Shown: positions 34,844-44,099, counted from the first letter of the stretch. The stretch is 64,000 nucleotides of DNA from Hydrogeniiclostridium mannosilyticum (GCF_003268275.1 NZ_QLYR01000001.1:946542-1010541); one strand, 5' to 3'. The notes: a model not told the origin generated them from the sequence alone. Numbers and translations are program-made.

Positions 34844-37477
34844 ATGAGCCACAAGTATGTTTACCTGTTCTCTGAAGGAAACAAGGACATGCGTGAGCTG
34901 CTGGGCGGCAAGGGCGCCAATCTGGCGGAAATGACCAGAGCCGGCATGCCAGTACCCCAGGGCTTTACCATTTCCACCGAGGCCTGTACCCAATATTACA
35001 CGGACGGCCGCCAAATCAACGACGATATCCAGGCCGAGATCTATGAGTATCTCGGAAAGATGGAAGAGATCTGCGGCAAGAAGTTTGCCGACCCGGAAAA
35101 CCCGCTGCTGGTTTCCGTGCGCTCCGGCGCGCGCGCTTCCATGCCCGGCATGATGGACACCATTCTGAACCTGGGCCTGAACGACGTTGTTGTCGAGGGC
35201 CTGGCCAAGTTTACCAATAACCCGCGTTTTGCCTACGACTCCTATCGCCGTTTTATCCAGATGTTCTCCGACGTTGTAATGGAGCTTTCCAAGAAGCGTT
35301 TTGAGGAGATTATCGACGCGAAGAAGGCGGAGAAGGGCGTTAAGATGGACACCGAGCTTGACACCGAGGATATGAAGGATCTGGTCAAGCGCTTCAAGGC
35401 CTTCTATAAAGAGGAAAAGGGCGAGGATTTCCCGAGCGAGCCGAAGGTACAGCTCATGGAAGCGGTTAAGGCCGTTTTCCGTTCCTGGGACAACCCCCGC
35501 GCCAACGTTTACCGCCGCATGAACGAGATCCCCTATGACTGGGGCACCGCCGTCAACGTACAGGCGATGGTCTTCGGCAACTCCGGCGACAAGTCCGGCA
35601 CAGGCGTTGCCTTTACCAGAAACCCGGCTACCGGCGAGAAAGCGCTGTTCGGCGAGTACCTCATCAACGCGCAGGGCGAGGACGTTGTTGCCGGTGTGCG
35701 CACGCCGTCCCCCATCAGCCAGTTGAAGAACGACATGCCCGAGGTTTACCAGCAGTTCTCCGAGATTGCCGACCGTCTGGAGAAGCACTACAAGGATATG
35801 CAGGACATGGAGTTTACCATTGAAAACGGCAAGCTCTACATGCTGCAGACCCGTAACGGCAAGCGTACCGCTGCCGCTGCCTTGAAGGTTGCCGTCGACC
35901 TGGTCGACGAGGGCATGATCGACGAGGAAGAGGCTGTGCTCCGCGTTGAGCCCAAGCAGCTCGACTCCCTGCTCCACCCGCAGTTTGACGGCAATGCCGT
36001 CAAGAGCGCTAAGGTCATTGGCAAGGGCCTGGCCGCCTCTCCGGGAGCTGCCTGCGGCAAGGTTGTTTTCTCCGCTGAGGATGCCAAGGAGTGGCACGAC
36101 CGCGGCGAGAAGATCGTCCTCGTTCGCCTGGAGACTTCTCCGGAGGACATTGAGGGTATGGTTGTTGCCGAGGGTATCCTGACCGTGCGCGGCGGCATGA
36201 CCTCCCACGCGGCTGTTGTTGCACGCGGCATGGGCACCTGCTGTGTCTCCGGCTGCGGCGACATCGTTGTTGACTATGACAAGAAGCAGTTCACCCTGGG
36301 CGGCCTGACCATCAAGGAGGGCGATTACATCTCCATCGACGGTTCCACCGGCAATATCTATGCTGAGGCTATCCCCACGGTTGCGGCTTCTATTTCCGGC
36401 GACTTCGGCCGCTTCATGGCTTGGGCGGACAAGTACCGCAAGCTTGAGGTTTACACCAATGCCGACACGCCGCGCGACGCCAAGCAGGGCCGTTCCTTCG
36501 GCGCTCAGGGCATCGGCCTGTGCCGTACCGAGCACATGTTCTTTGAGGAAAGCAGAATCAAGGCTATGCGCGAGATGATTGTTGCGGACAACACCGAGGA
36601 CCGCAAGAAGGCGCTTGCCAAGATTATGCCGTACCAGCAGGGCGACTTTGAGGGCCTGTACGAGGCCATGGAGGGCTGCCCGGTTACCATTCGTTTCCTC
36701 GACCCGCCGCTGCATGAGTTCCTGCCCACCAAGGAAGAGGACATTCAGGAAATTGCCGGCGAGCTGGGCATCACCGTTCAGCGCCTGCACGAGGTCATTG
36801 ACAGCCTGCACGAGTTCAACCCGATGATGGGCCACCGTGGCTGCCGTCTGGCGGTTTCCTACCCGGAAATTGCCGAAATGCAGACCACCGCTGTCATTAA
36901 TGCGGCTATCAATGTTACCAAGAAGGGCAAATACAATATTAAGCCGCTCATCATGATCCCGCTCGTGGGCGAGGTCAAGGAGCTGAAATATGTTAAGGAC
37001 GTCGTTGTTGAGACGGCAGACCGCATTATCAAAGAGTCCGGCATCAGCATGGAGTACGAGGTTGGTACCATGATCGAGATTCCGCGCGCCGCCTTGACCG
37101 CGGATGAAATTGCGGAAGAGGCTGAGTTCTTCAGCTTCGGCACCAATGACCTGACCCAGATGACGTTCGGCTTCAGCCGCGACGACGCTGGCAAGTTCCT
37201 CGATTACTACTATGAGAAGAAGATTTACGAGTCCGATCCGTTCGCACACCTCGACCAGAAGGGTGTTGGCAAGCTGGTGAAGATGGCTGCCGAGCTGGGC
37301 CGCAAGACCCGTCCGGACATCCACCTCGGCATCTGCGGCGAGCACGGCGGCGACCCGACCTCTGTCGAGTTCTGCCATAACGTCGGCCTTAACTATGTTT
37401 CCTGCAGCCCGTTCCGTGTGCCGATTGCCCGCCTGGCAGCCGCACAGGCCGCTGTAAAGGAAAAGCGCGCAAAATAA
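34844..37477 (+). CDS. ppdK: Pyruvate, phosphate dikinase
   Basis: 877 aa, the normal bacterial length. It interconverts pyruvate, ATP and phosphate with PEP, AMP and pyrophosphate; in anaerobes it serves glycolysis or gluconeogenesis. The ATP-grasp domain begins GGKGANLAEMTRAGMPVPQG, with SVRSGARASMPGMMDTILN near residue 91. The phosphohistidine domain has GGMTSHAAVVARGMGTCCV near residue 450. The PEP-binding barrel has GIGLCRTEHMFFEE, GHRGCRLAVSYPEIAEMQ, and GTNDLTQMTFGFSRDD. TAGGAGG precedes the ATG. Codon use is strongly biased, as expected for a highly expressed gene. Confidence 0.98.
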   Translation: MSHKYVYLFSEGNKDMRELLGGKGANLAEMTRAGMPVPQGFTISTEACTQYYTDGRQINDDIQAEIYEYLGKMEEICGKKFADPENPLLVSVRSGARASMPGMMDTILNLGLNDVVVEGLAKFTNNPRFAYDSYRRFIQMFSDVVMELSKKRFEEIIDAKKAEKGVKMDTELDTEDMKDLVKRFKAFYKEEKGEDFPSEPKVQLMEAVKAVFRSWDNPRANVYRRMNEIPYDWGTAVNVQAMVFGNSGDKSGTGVAFTRNPATGEKALFGEYLINAQGEDVVAGVRTPSPISQLKNDMPEVYQQFSEIADRLEKHYKDMQDMEFTIENGKLYMLQTRNGKRTAAAALKVAVDLVDEGMIDEEEAVLRVEPKQLDSLLHPQFDGNAVKSAKVIGKGLAASPGAACGKVVFSAEDAKEWHDRGEKIVLVRLETSPEDIEGMVVAEGILTVRGGMTSHAAVVARGMGTCCVSGCGDIVVDYDKKQFTLGGLTIKEGDYISIDGSTGNIYAEAIPTVAASISGDFGRFMAWADKYRKLEVYTNADTPRDAKQGRSFGAQGIGLCRTEHMFFEESRIKAMREMIVADNTEDRKKALAKIMPYQQGDFEGLYEAMEGCPVTIRFLDPPLHEFLPTKEEDIQEIAGELGITVQRLHEVIDSLHEFNPMMGHRGCRLAVSYPEIAEMQTTAVINAAINVTKKGKYNIKPLIMIPLVGEVKELKYVKDVVVETADRIIKESGISMEYEVGTMIEIPRAALTADEIAEEAEFFSFGTNDLTQMTFGFSRDDAGKFLDYYYEKKIYESDPFAHLDQKGVGKLVKMAAELGRKTRPDIHLGICGEHGGDPTSVEFCHNVGLNYVSCSPFRVPIARLAAAQAAVKEKRAK

Positions 37478-37520
37478 TAAAGCTGATTTAGGGCAAAGCC
37501 CGATAGCAAAATCATAATAG

Positions 37521-37562
37521 AAAAAATGACCTTGTGGAAGTAATTCCGCAGGGTCATTTTTT
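37521..37562 (+). terminator. ppdK terminator
   Basis: AAAAAATGACC-TTGTGGAA against TTCCGCAGGGTCATTTTTT with a 4-base loop and one G-U. Confidence 0.9.
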
Positions 37563-37737
37563 ATGCTGAAAACCTTGTAAATACGGGATTTGTCGGGTAA
37601 ATAGTGATTTCCTCGACTTTTCCACGATGATGAAAAACACAAATTTCAATGCCCTAAAAAGGTGAAATGGAGTTTACCCAATCGTAAAAGCTGGCTTAGG
37701 GCAACGGCCTTTTAGCAGCCACAGCAAAATAAAACGC

Positions 37738-37776
37738 AAAAAGGGCCTTGCCGGAGTACTCCAGCAAGGCCCTTTT
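37738..37776. terminator. Second hairpin, probably bidirectional
   Basis: AAAAGGGCCTTGC/GCAAGGCCCTTTT, 12-base loop, between convergent ppdK and the XRE gene. Confidence 0.8.
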
Positions 37777-37844
37777 GATGTTAAAACCGCAACGAGGCAC
37801 GGTAAAGCCCCTGTGAGGCAGCTTATGTTTATTAGGGAAAAATA

Positions 37845-38078
37845 TTACTCTTTAAAAAACTCCTCATAGTCAACATCGAAAATAATTTTCAATGCCTTGA
37901 GATCGTTTGCTTTAATATTTCTGCGCCCGGTTTCAATATTGGAGAGGGTATCTTCCGACATATAGCTTCCCATAAGTTGCAGCTTTGTCGTTACGTCTTT
38001 TTGAGTCAAATGTTTGGATTTTCTAATGGATTTTATATTTTTACCTAAGGGAATATTACGAATAATCCATTGCTCCAT
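37845..38078 (-). CDS. XRE-family regulator, copy A
   Basis: 77 aa from the ATG at 38078, the same length as its neighbour at 38416; the frame extends to 38093. The HTH is NIKSIRKSKHLTQKDVTTKL ... TLSNIETGRRNIKANDLKAL. The last 20 residues (DLKALKIIFDVDYEEFFKE) are identical to copy B, so the two are recent paralogues. No partner gene is visible. Its GC is below that of the neighbouring core genes. Confidence 0.82.
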   Translation of the reverse strand: MEQWIIRNIPLGKNIKSIRKSKHLTQKDVTTKLQLMGSYMSEDTLSNIETGRRNIKANDLKALKIIFDVDYEEFFKE

Positions 38079-38099
38079 CTTTTTAAACCTCAACTCGAT

Positions 38100-38357
38100 T
38101 TATTTATAGTACAAGCTATTGATAAATGGAGGAGAATAGTCTATTATATATGCTAAAGGTGAACAAGACGGCAAATGCAGCCGCTGCCCGCATACCCGTC
38201 GGTTTTTCTTGGAGGGGTAAAGCTCTTTTGTGTCGGTGTGCCCTAGTAAATAATCAATACTGGTGCCGTAATGATCGGCGAGCCGTATCAGAACACTGGT
38301 AGGAATATCATTCTCCCCGGCCTCATCTTTTGAGTAGCCGGTTCGGGGCATATCCAA
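38100..38357 (-). pseudogene. Truncated XRE-type regulator
   Basis: 85 codons between the two paralogues. Residues 5-53 match the second half of an HTH_3 protein: GYSKDEAGENDIPTSVLIRL, ADHYGTSIDYLLGHTDTKEL. The first HTH helices are missing, and the tail after YPSKKN is unrelated. A remnant of a different XRE subfamily. Confidence 0.65.
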
Positions 38358-38415
38358 TATTTTTACAATTTAGCCTATAACAGGTTGAACTACGATAAAA
38401 CAAAAAGCACGGGAT

Positions 38416-38649
38416 CTATTCCTTAAAAAATTCCTCATAGTCAACATCGAAAATAATTTTCAACGCCTTGAGGTCGCTTGCTTTAATGTTTCTGCGCCCG
38501 GTTTCAATATTGGCAAGGGTACTGCGGGACATGATGCTACCCATTAATTGAAGCTTAGTGGTAACATCCTTTTGGCTCATCTGCTTTGCCATTCTGATAT
38601 TTTGGATATTCCTCCCAAGGGGAATGTCTGTGATAACCCACTGCATCAT
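38416..38649 (-). CDS. XRE-family regulator, copy B
   Basis: 77 aa paralogue of copy A: NIQNIRMAKQMSQKDVTTKL, STLANIETGRRNIKASDLKA and an identical C-terminus. GGGAGGG lies upstream of the ATG at 38649. It probably arose by a local duplication; a truncated XRE gene sits between the copies. Confidence 0.83.
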   Translation of the reverse strand: MMQWVITDIPLGRNIQNIRMAKQMSQKDVTTKLQLMGSIMSRSTLANIETGRRNIKASDLKALKIIFDVDYEEFFKE

Positions 38650-38839
38650 ATTCCCTCCCCTCGTTTAAACTAAAGCAAATACCTACTTTTACTCATTATT
38701 ATTATATTGAATTAAAATGATAAGAGCTGTTTCCAGATAGAAACAATCGTTGTATGGTTTCTAGTAGTTTTACAAGTACATTTAGATGTAGAAAAGTAAA
38801 CCAATATTAGACATTACATAGTGTTGAGGAGTGTATTTT

Positions 38840-39120
38840 ATGATGGAACCGAGTGAGAATTGTCTGCAAAAGGGGGAGCTGGCTCGATTGCTTCCGCAGC
38901 GCCTCCGTAACCTGCGCATTTTATATGGCGTGACGCAGCGGGAGATTTCCGGCGTCTTGAACGTTTCCAGGTCTAGTTACACCTACTATGAGCTTGGGTA
39001 CACGCAGCCGCCCTTGCAGGTGCTGTGCGCCATGGCGGCTTATTACCATGTGACGGTGGGGTACTTTTGGGCCAAGAGCCCATCAACCGTGAACACCGCT
39101 TTTATAATTTGCTCAAATAG
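38840..39120 (+). pseudogene. XRE-family regulator with a one-base frameshift near its end
   Basis: HTH at residues 15-70: LPQRLRNLRILYGVTQREIS, VLNVSRSSYTYYELGYTQPP. After VTVGYF (39064) the frame is open to 39346 but becomes Pro/Arg-rich. It also runs through a strong terminator and the promoter and 5' end of the tRNA-Arg gene, so it is not real there. Adding one T in the TTTT run at 39064-39067 gives LGQEPINREHRFYNLLK and a stop at 39118-39120, a natural ending. GAGGAG precedes the ATG. Confidence 0.72.
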
Positions 39121-39206
39121 CCGTGCTTATTCCGCGCAGGGGGCACAACGCCCCGGCCCCCGCGCGCCCAAACGCCGAAAAAACCGTTTTCATCGTCCCA
39201 AATCAA

Positions 39207-39252
39207 AAACAGCGGGAACAATCCGCCGCATGGTGGATTGTTCCCGCTGTTT
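39207..39252 (+). terminator. Terminator of the XRE gene at 38840
   Basis: Perfect 18-bp stem AAACAGCGGGAACAATCC/GGATTGTTCCCGCTGTTT, 10-base loop, then TTTCC. Confidence 0.8.
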
Positions 39253-39269
39253 CCTTCCCAAAACAACAC

Positions 39270-39298
39270 TTGACTTTATAGCAAAAAAAATTTATAAT
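39270..39298 (+). promoter_or_regulatory. Promoter of tRNA-Arg(CCT)
   Basis: TTGACT, 17-base spacer, TATAAT; 24 bases before the mature tRNA. Confidence 0.85.
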
Positions 39299-39322
39299 AA
39301 AAAGGCTAAAATAGCTGTTTAT

Positions 39323-39397
39323 GCCCTCATAGTTAAATGGATATAACAAGCCCCTCCTAAGGGCTAGTTGTAGGTTCGATTCCTACTGGGGGTGCCA
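39323..39397 (+). tRNA. tRNA-Arg (anticodon CCT)
   Basis: 75 bases with encoded CCA. Acceptor GCCCTCA pairs with TGGGGGT (two G-U). The anticodon arm AGCCC-CTCCTAA-GGGCT gives anticodon CCT. The T arm is GTAGG-TTCGATT-CCTAC. It has its own promoter and terminator. Confidence 0.95.
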
Positions 39398-39399
39398 CG

Positions 39400-39430
39400 T
39401 CGGAACGAGTTACGCTCGTTCCGATTTTTT
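39400..39430 (+). terminator. tRNA-Arg(CCT) terminator
   Basis: TCGGAACGAG/CTCGTTCCGA stem followed by TTTTTT. Confidence 0.93.
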
Positions 39431-39470
39431 GTTTCACAAAATCGTCCGCCGCTTCACTGTTCTTCCTTTT

Positions 39471-39562
39471 CCGCAAAAGGTCGCGCTCGGCTCACCTGCT
39501 CGGTTGTAAACGCCCTCGCAACGGCTTGCTGCCGCTGCCAACCTTTTGCGGGCGTCTTTTTT
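39471..39562. other. Structured non-coding element after tRNA-Arg
   Basis: Perfect 10-bp inverted repeat CCGCAAAAGG (39471-39480) / CCTTTTGCGG (39542-39551) enclosing 61 bases that can pair further (CTCGCAACGG, GCTTGCTGCCGC), then TTTTTT at 39557-39562. It could be a small RNA ending in a terminator or the end of a past insertion. Confidence 0.4.
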
Positions 39563-39608
39563 GTCTCTTGGCGGGAAAATAAGCCCTGAAACCATGGAGA
39601 ACCACCGG

Positions 39609-39931
39609 TTATTTTATTATTTTTTCAAAAACCAGCTCCGCTCTTTCATAGGGCCATTCCGATCTATTCAGCGGAATTTCCTTGAATCCATATTTTTGGT
39701 AGATATGCAGGGCGGGCTTTATAAAATACTTCCGGTTACAAGTACAATCTTTTTGGCTCTGTTTTCGATGGCATGGCTTAAGCAGGCCTCAAAAACAGCG
39801 CTCCCAGCGCCTGTACCGGTGTACTGTCCGGCGGCAGCCAGCTTGCATATTTCCCAGACGCCATTTCCGTGCGGCTCTATCATACAGGCTGCTAAAACAG
39901 CCTCATCCTGTACCGCAAAATATAGTATTTG
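39609..39931 (-). pseudogene. GNAT acetyltransferase remnant, truncated and frameshifted
   Basis: Reading the minus strand from 39931: YFAVQDEAVLAACMIEPHGN, then a motif A-like KLAAAGQYTGTGAGSAVFEA, then IENRAKKIVLVTGS. A frameshift near 39720 is needed to continue KPALHIYQKYGFKEIPLNRS and ELVFEKIIK-stop at 39609. The N-terminal part is missing: TAA stands right before the first codon. Typical GNAT order, so a decayed gene. Confidence 0.75.
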
Positions 39932-40109
39932 TTAATTTTGCATGTAATATCTTTTGAGCGCTTATACTTTCTTTTATCGGGCTATTCTGTCCTGAAACAC
40001 GGCAAGCCCCCAGATTATTTAATGTAGGAGAGGAGGACAAAAGCAAGCGGTGAAGCGTCTCATTAAATGAGCAAGCATTTTTTATTGTGAAGAGGAGGAT
40101 TGTAAACGC

Positions 40110-41960
40110 ATGAAGGAAAAGGGCAAAGAAAAAACACCCTATACATCCTGGAAGGGCGTAGGTTATGCGTTAACCGAGCTCTGGCGGTTCGACCGCCGGC
40201 TATTCCTGCTATGCCTGCTGCGCATTCCGGTGCTGGTACTTTTGCCGTTCAGCACCGTTTACCTTTCTAAGCTGGTGGTACAGCTGGTAACAGAAGGCGC
40301 TCAGGTCCCGCGGATGCTGGCCAGCGTCGGCTTGCTGGTACTCGGCATGGTGCTGCTTAACGTATTCAGCAACTATGCCGCCCTGGTCAGCAAGGGGCGC
40401 GCAGAACTTTTTGAAACCAAGTTTTATTACAAGGTTTTTGATAAGGTCATGGATACAGATTATGAGAACGTAGAGAGCTTTGAAGGCCAGACCAAACGAG
40501 AAAGGGCCTTTCCACAGAATTACTCCGGCGTAGGGGTCGGCCTGAGCAATATCCCCGAGTCGTTGGTGGTTATTGCCTCGTGTGTATTTGGCTTCGTGTT
40601 CTACGGCGTTATCTTAGCGGCACTGAACCCATTCATTACATTGCTTCTGATTGCCATTACGGCCGTCAACTATTTTGCGTTGACCCATGTGCGCAAATAC
40701 GAGGCCGCCTACCTGGAGCGGCGCTCTGTCTATGAACGGCGGCTTAACTACATCCAATACCACGGCCTGGATGCCCAAAACGGCAAAGACATCCGCCTGT
40801 ACCGCATGCTGCCCTGGTTCCGCCAGCTTTTTAAAGAGGCCTTGGCGGCACGGGACCGCGAGGTCTGGCTATTCGTGGCCCGGCAAATCCTTGCCAACGT
40901 GCTCAACCACAGCCTGGTTTTTATCCGGGACGGACTGGCCTATGCCTATTTAATCTACTTGGTGCTCAGCGGCCAGATGCAAGTTGACGACTTCATCCTT
41001 TATTTCGGCCTGATCTCCGGCTTCTCCACCTGGATTGTCAGCCTAATAGACAATTTCAACTGGCTGGCGCGCAGCGGACTCATTGCCAGCAACATTCATG
41101 AATACCTGGAGATGCCCGACTATTTGAACCGTGGCCCCGGCGCGGATTTGCCGCAAGGCCGGGACCTGCCCTGCGCCCTGGAATTTAAAGACGTCTGCTT
41201 CCGCTACCCCGGCGCAGAACAGCCGGTGTTCGAGCATTTACAGCTTACGGTAAAGCCGGGAGAAAAGCTGGCAATTGTCGGCGTCAACGGCGCGGGTAAA
41301 ACCACGCTGGTCAAGCTTTTATGCGGCCTCTACCGCCCCACGCACGGCGATGTACTGGTCAACGGCAAAAAGACGGAGGAATACAACCGCGACGAGTACT
41401 ACACGCTGTTTTCCACCGCTTTTCAGGACGTACACCTGCTGCCCATGAGCATAGCCAAAAATGTAGCCATGTGTCCGGAAGAACAAATTGACCGTGAACG
41501 GGTTTGGGACTGCCTGCGCAAGGCCGGGCTGGCGGAACGCGTCCGCGGCTGGAAGGACGGTCTGGACACAAACCTCGTCAAAGGCGTGCAGGACGATGCG
41601 GTCGACCTCTCGGGCGGCGAGCAGCAGAAGCTGATCTTCGCCCGGGCACTGTACCGGGATGCGCCGGTGCTGGTGCTTGACGAGCCCACCGCAGCGCTGG
41701 ATCCCATTGCCGAAAATCAGCTGTATTTACAGTACAGCGAGCTGGCACAGGACAAAACCTCTATCTTCATCTCACACCGGCTTTCCAGCACTCGTTTCTG
41801 CGACCGCATCGTCTTTATTGAAAATGGTAAAATCACCGAGATGGGCACCCACGACGAGCTCATGGCGCAAGGCGGCGGATATGCAAAAATGTTTGAGATC
41901 CAGAGCTATTACTATAAGAAAAAAGGGCAGCGCGCCCCGCTGGCAGAGGAGGGAGCATAA
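40110..41960 (+). CDS. ABC transporter, fused permease/ATPase, first subunit
   Basis: 616 aa half-transporter. Residues 1-330 hold about six membrane helices; 340-600 form the ATPase. Walker A is VGVNGAGKTTLVKLLCGL, signature LSGGEQQKLIFARAL, Walker B VLVLDEPTAALDP, and switch His in ISHRLSSTRFCD. Exporter topology with no peptidase domain. The next gene overlaps its stop by one base (TAATG), so the two form a heterodimer. Substrate unknown: peptide, drug or lipid. GAGGAGG is upstream of the ATG. Confidence 0.93.
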   Translation: MKEKGKEKTPYTSWKGVGYALTELWRFDRRLFLLCLLRIPVLVLLPFSTVYLSKLVVQLVTEGAQVPRMLASVGLLVLGMVLLNVFSNYAALVSKGRAELFETKFYYKVFDKVMDTDYENVESFEGQTKRERAFPQNYSGVGVGLSNIPESLVVIASCVFGFVFYGVILAALNPFITLLLIAITAVNYFALTHVRKYEAAYLERRSVYERRLNYIQYHGLDAQNGKDIRLYRMLPWFRQLFKEALAARDREVWLFVARQILANVLNHSLVFIRDGLAYAYLIYLVLSGQMQVDDFILYFGLISGFSTWIVSLIDNFNWLARSGLIASNIHEYLEMPDYLNRGPGADLPQGRDLPCALEFKDVCFRYPGAEQPVFEHLQLTVKPGEKLAIVGVNGAGKTTLVKLLCGLYRPTHGDVLVNGKKTEEYNRDEYYTLFSTAFQDVHLLPMSIAKNVAMCPEEQIDRERVWDCLRKAGLAERVRGWKDGLDTNLVKGVQDDAVDLSGGEQQKLIFARALYRDAPVLVLDEPTAALDPIAENQLYLQYSELAQDKTSIFISHRLSSTRFCDRIVFIENGKITEMGTHDELMAQGGGYAKMFEIQSYYYKKKGQRAPLAEEGA

Positions 41961-43903
41961 TGCGGCAGAAAAATAAGCGGCAGGGTGAAAAGCACAGCTG
42001 GCGCCGGGATTTTCAGATTTTAGGCAGGGGAATCCGTTTTGTCGGCCGCCTGGAGCCCAGAATGATCCCCATCGGCATTATTAAAGCGCTTTGTCCGGCA
42101 CTGTCACCATTTGTCAGCATCATTATGACCTCACAAATTCTGAACACACTGCTCACCACTCGCGACGTTCAAACGCTGGCGGCCCAAGTGCTGATTACAA
42201 TTGGCCTGAACTGGTTTTTTTCCAGCCTCGCAGACTGGTCTGTCAATTACCGGAATGTGCTGATTCTCTCCATGGCGCGAAAACAATGGATGCAGCTGAG
42301 CACGAAGATGATGGAAATGGATTACCAGACGGCGGAGAACCCACAAACCCACCTGCTCTACCAGCAGATTTGGGACCGCTGCGTGTACATGGGCCGCGAC
42401 CTGTGGGGTGTGGTGGAAAAAATTGAAAGCTTGATTCAGGGCCTGATCAGCGTCGTGGTTTCCATCGGCATCACCGCAGCGCTGTTTATCTCCGTCCCCA
42501 CCGCGGAAAATGCGAGCCCCTTTACCAGGGTGATGGCCTCGCCCTACCTCTCGGCGGCGCTGCTGGCGCTTGTCGTGCTGTCCGTTGTGGCGTCAGTTAT
42601 GTTCAGCCTGCGGCAGAACAAGGCCGTCATCAAGATGTCGGCGGATAAGGAGTTCAGCCGGGGAAACCGCATTTTCGACTACTACATCAACCATTTGCAG
42701 GATTATAAAACCGGCAAGGATGTCCGCCTCTATCATCAGAGAACCCTGATCCGTGAGGAATTTAACCGTTCGTATAACGGCGTCAGCAAAAAACTAATTG
42801 CCCTGTGCCGCTGCAATGGGCGGTTTGAGTCCCTGCGCTCAGCCGTATCCGTCACTGTCTCTGGGCTGGTCTATCTGTTCGTGGGCTGCAAGGCGCTGGC
42901 GGGACTGCTCTCTGTGGGCAACATCGTCCAGTACACTGGCGGCGTCACCCAGTTTATTTCCGGCTTTTCCATGCTGATGACCCAGCTTGCCGATTTAAAA
43001 ATGATGTCAAAGGATTTTGAATTTTATTTCGACTATCTGGACCGCAAAAATGTACTGCCGCACGGCGACCGCTGCATCAAAAGCACAGCGGACGGGCGGC
43101 ATGAGCTGGAGTTCCGGGACGTCTCCTTCCGCTACCCCGGCAGCGAAAACTGGGTGCTGCGCCATGTCAACCTGAAGCTGGCCGCGGGCGAGCGTCTGGC
43201 GGTGGTCGGGGTCAACGGCTCCGGCAAGACGACCATGATAAAGCTCCTGTGCCGGCTGTACGACCCGGTCGAGGGCCAGATATTGCTTGACGGCGTTGAT
43301 ATCCGCGAATACGACTATGAAGCCTACCAAAATCTGTTCTCTGTGGTGTTCCAGGACTTCAAGCTCTTTGCCCTGGAGGTCGCGCAGAACATCGCGGCAG
43401 ATGTGGATTACGACCCCGCGCGCGTGGAGGAGGCCCTGCGCCAGGCCGGGCTCTGGGAGCGGGTCCAGGCCATGGAAAAGGGCATCGAAACGCCGGTCTA
43501 CAAGGAATATTATGCGGACGGCGTGGAAATCTCCGGCGGCGAGGCCCAGAAGCTCGCCATCGCGCGGGCGCTGTACCGCCAGGCCGCCTTTGTCATTCTG
43601 GATGAGCCGACGGCCGCTCTGGACCCTATCTCCGAATTCGAAATCTACTCCCGCTTTGACAGCATGGTCGGGGAGCGGACAGCGGTGTACATCTCGCACC
43701 GGCTCTCCAGCTGCCGCTTCTGCCGCCGCATTGTAGTGTTTGACAACGGCGAAGTCATCCAGTCCGGCAGCCACGAGGAACTGCTGCAGGACGAGGGCGG
43801 CAAGTATTACCAGCTGTGGACGGCTCAGGCTCAATATTATGATGAGGAGTCTCAGGGCGAGCCCGACGGCCTCGGTATGGCGGCGGCTTCTGAGCCCTCC
43901 TGA
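41960..43903 (+). CDS. ABC transporter, fused permease/ATPase, second subunit
   Basis: 647 aa. Same architecture as its partner: membrane helices to about residue 345, then Walker A VGVNGSGKTTMIKLLCRL, signature ISGGEAQKLAIARAL, Walker B FVILDEPTAALDP, and ISHRLSSCRFC. Both signatures look intact, so both ATP sites may be active. Translationally coupled to the first subunit by a 1-base overlap. A perfect 20-bp terminator stem follows. Confidence 0.93.
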   Translation: MRQKNKRQGEKHSWRRDFQILGRGIRFVGRLEPRMIPIGIIKALCPALSPFVSIIMTSQILNTLLTTRDVQTLAAQVLITIGLNWFFSSLADWSVNYRNVLILSMARKQWMQLSTKMMEMDYQTAENPQTHLLYQQIWDRCVYMGRDLWGVVEKIESLIQGLISVVVSIGITAALFISVPTAENASPFTRVMASPYLSAALLALVVLSVVASVMFSLRQNKAVIKMSADKEFSRGNRIFDYYINHLQDYKTGKDVRLYHQRTLIREEFNRSYNGVSKKLIALCRCNGRFESLRSAVSVTVSGLVYLFVGCKALAGLLSVGNIVQYTGGVTQFISGFSMLMTQLADLKMMSKDFEFYFDYLDRKNVLPHGDRCIKSTADGRHELEFRDVSFRYPGSENWVLRHVNLKLAAGERLAVVGVNGSGKTTMIKLLCRLYDPVEGQILLDGVDIREYDYEAYQNLFSVVFQDFKLFALEVAQNIAADVDYDPARVEEALRQAGLWERVQAMEKGIETPVYKEYYADGVEISGGEAQKLAIARALYRQAAFVILDEPTAALDPISEFEIYSRFDSMVGERTAVYISHRLSSCRFCRRIVVFDNGEVIQSGSHEELLQDEGGKYYQLWTAQAQYYDEESQGEPDGLGMAAASEPS

Positions 43904-43973
43904 AAAAGTTCTTGCTGATCTGCCGGTATTTTTACAGCATCCTCCACGGCAGAGCCAAAGGGGCAAAACAGCA

Positions 43974-44019
43974 AAATCCGGGCCGGGGGAAGACGGATGT
44001 CTTCCCCCGGCCCGGATTT
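43974..44019. terminator. Bidirectional terminator, ABC operon and URO-D gene
   Basis: Perfect 20-bp stem (arms 43974-43993 and 44000-44019, core GGGCCGGGGGAAGA) with a 6-base loop and T residues on both sides. Confidence 0.9.
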
Positions 44020-44099
44020 CCTATTGACAGGGGCAGCCCTCGCCGCCGCGGTTCAGGGGGCTTCACGGGGCCATGCGCTATACCCAGCCGCTAAAACGC

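Larger units (their letters stand above)
37478..37844. other. Gap with two terminators
   Basis: Holds the ppdK terminator (37521-37562) and a second hairpin (37738-37776). No gene seen. Confidence 0.6.

Noticed and set aside
34739-37642. Minus-strand open frame of 967 aa across ppdK
   Set aside because: Long antisense frame produced by the strong codon bias of ppdK; the plus-strand protein has all PPDK motifs.
39121-39346. C-terminal extension of the XRE frame through the tRNA-Arg promoter
   Set aside because: It crosses a perfect terminator, a SigA promoter and the 5' end of a tRNA gene, and is Pro/Arg-rich; a frameshift explains it better.
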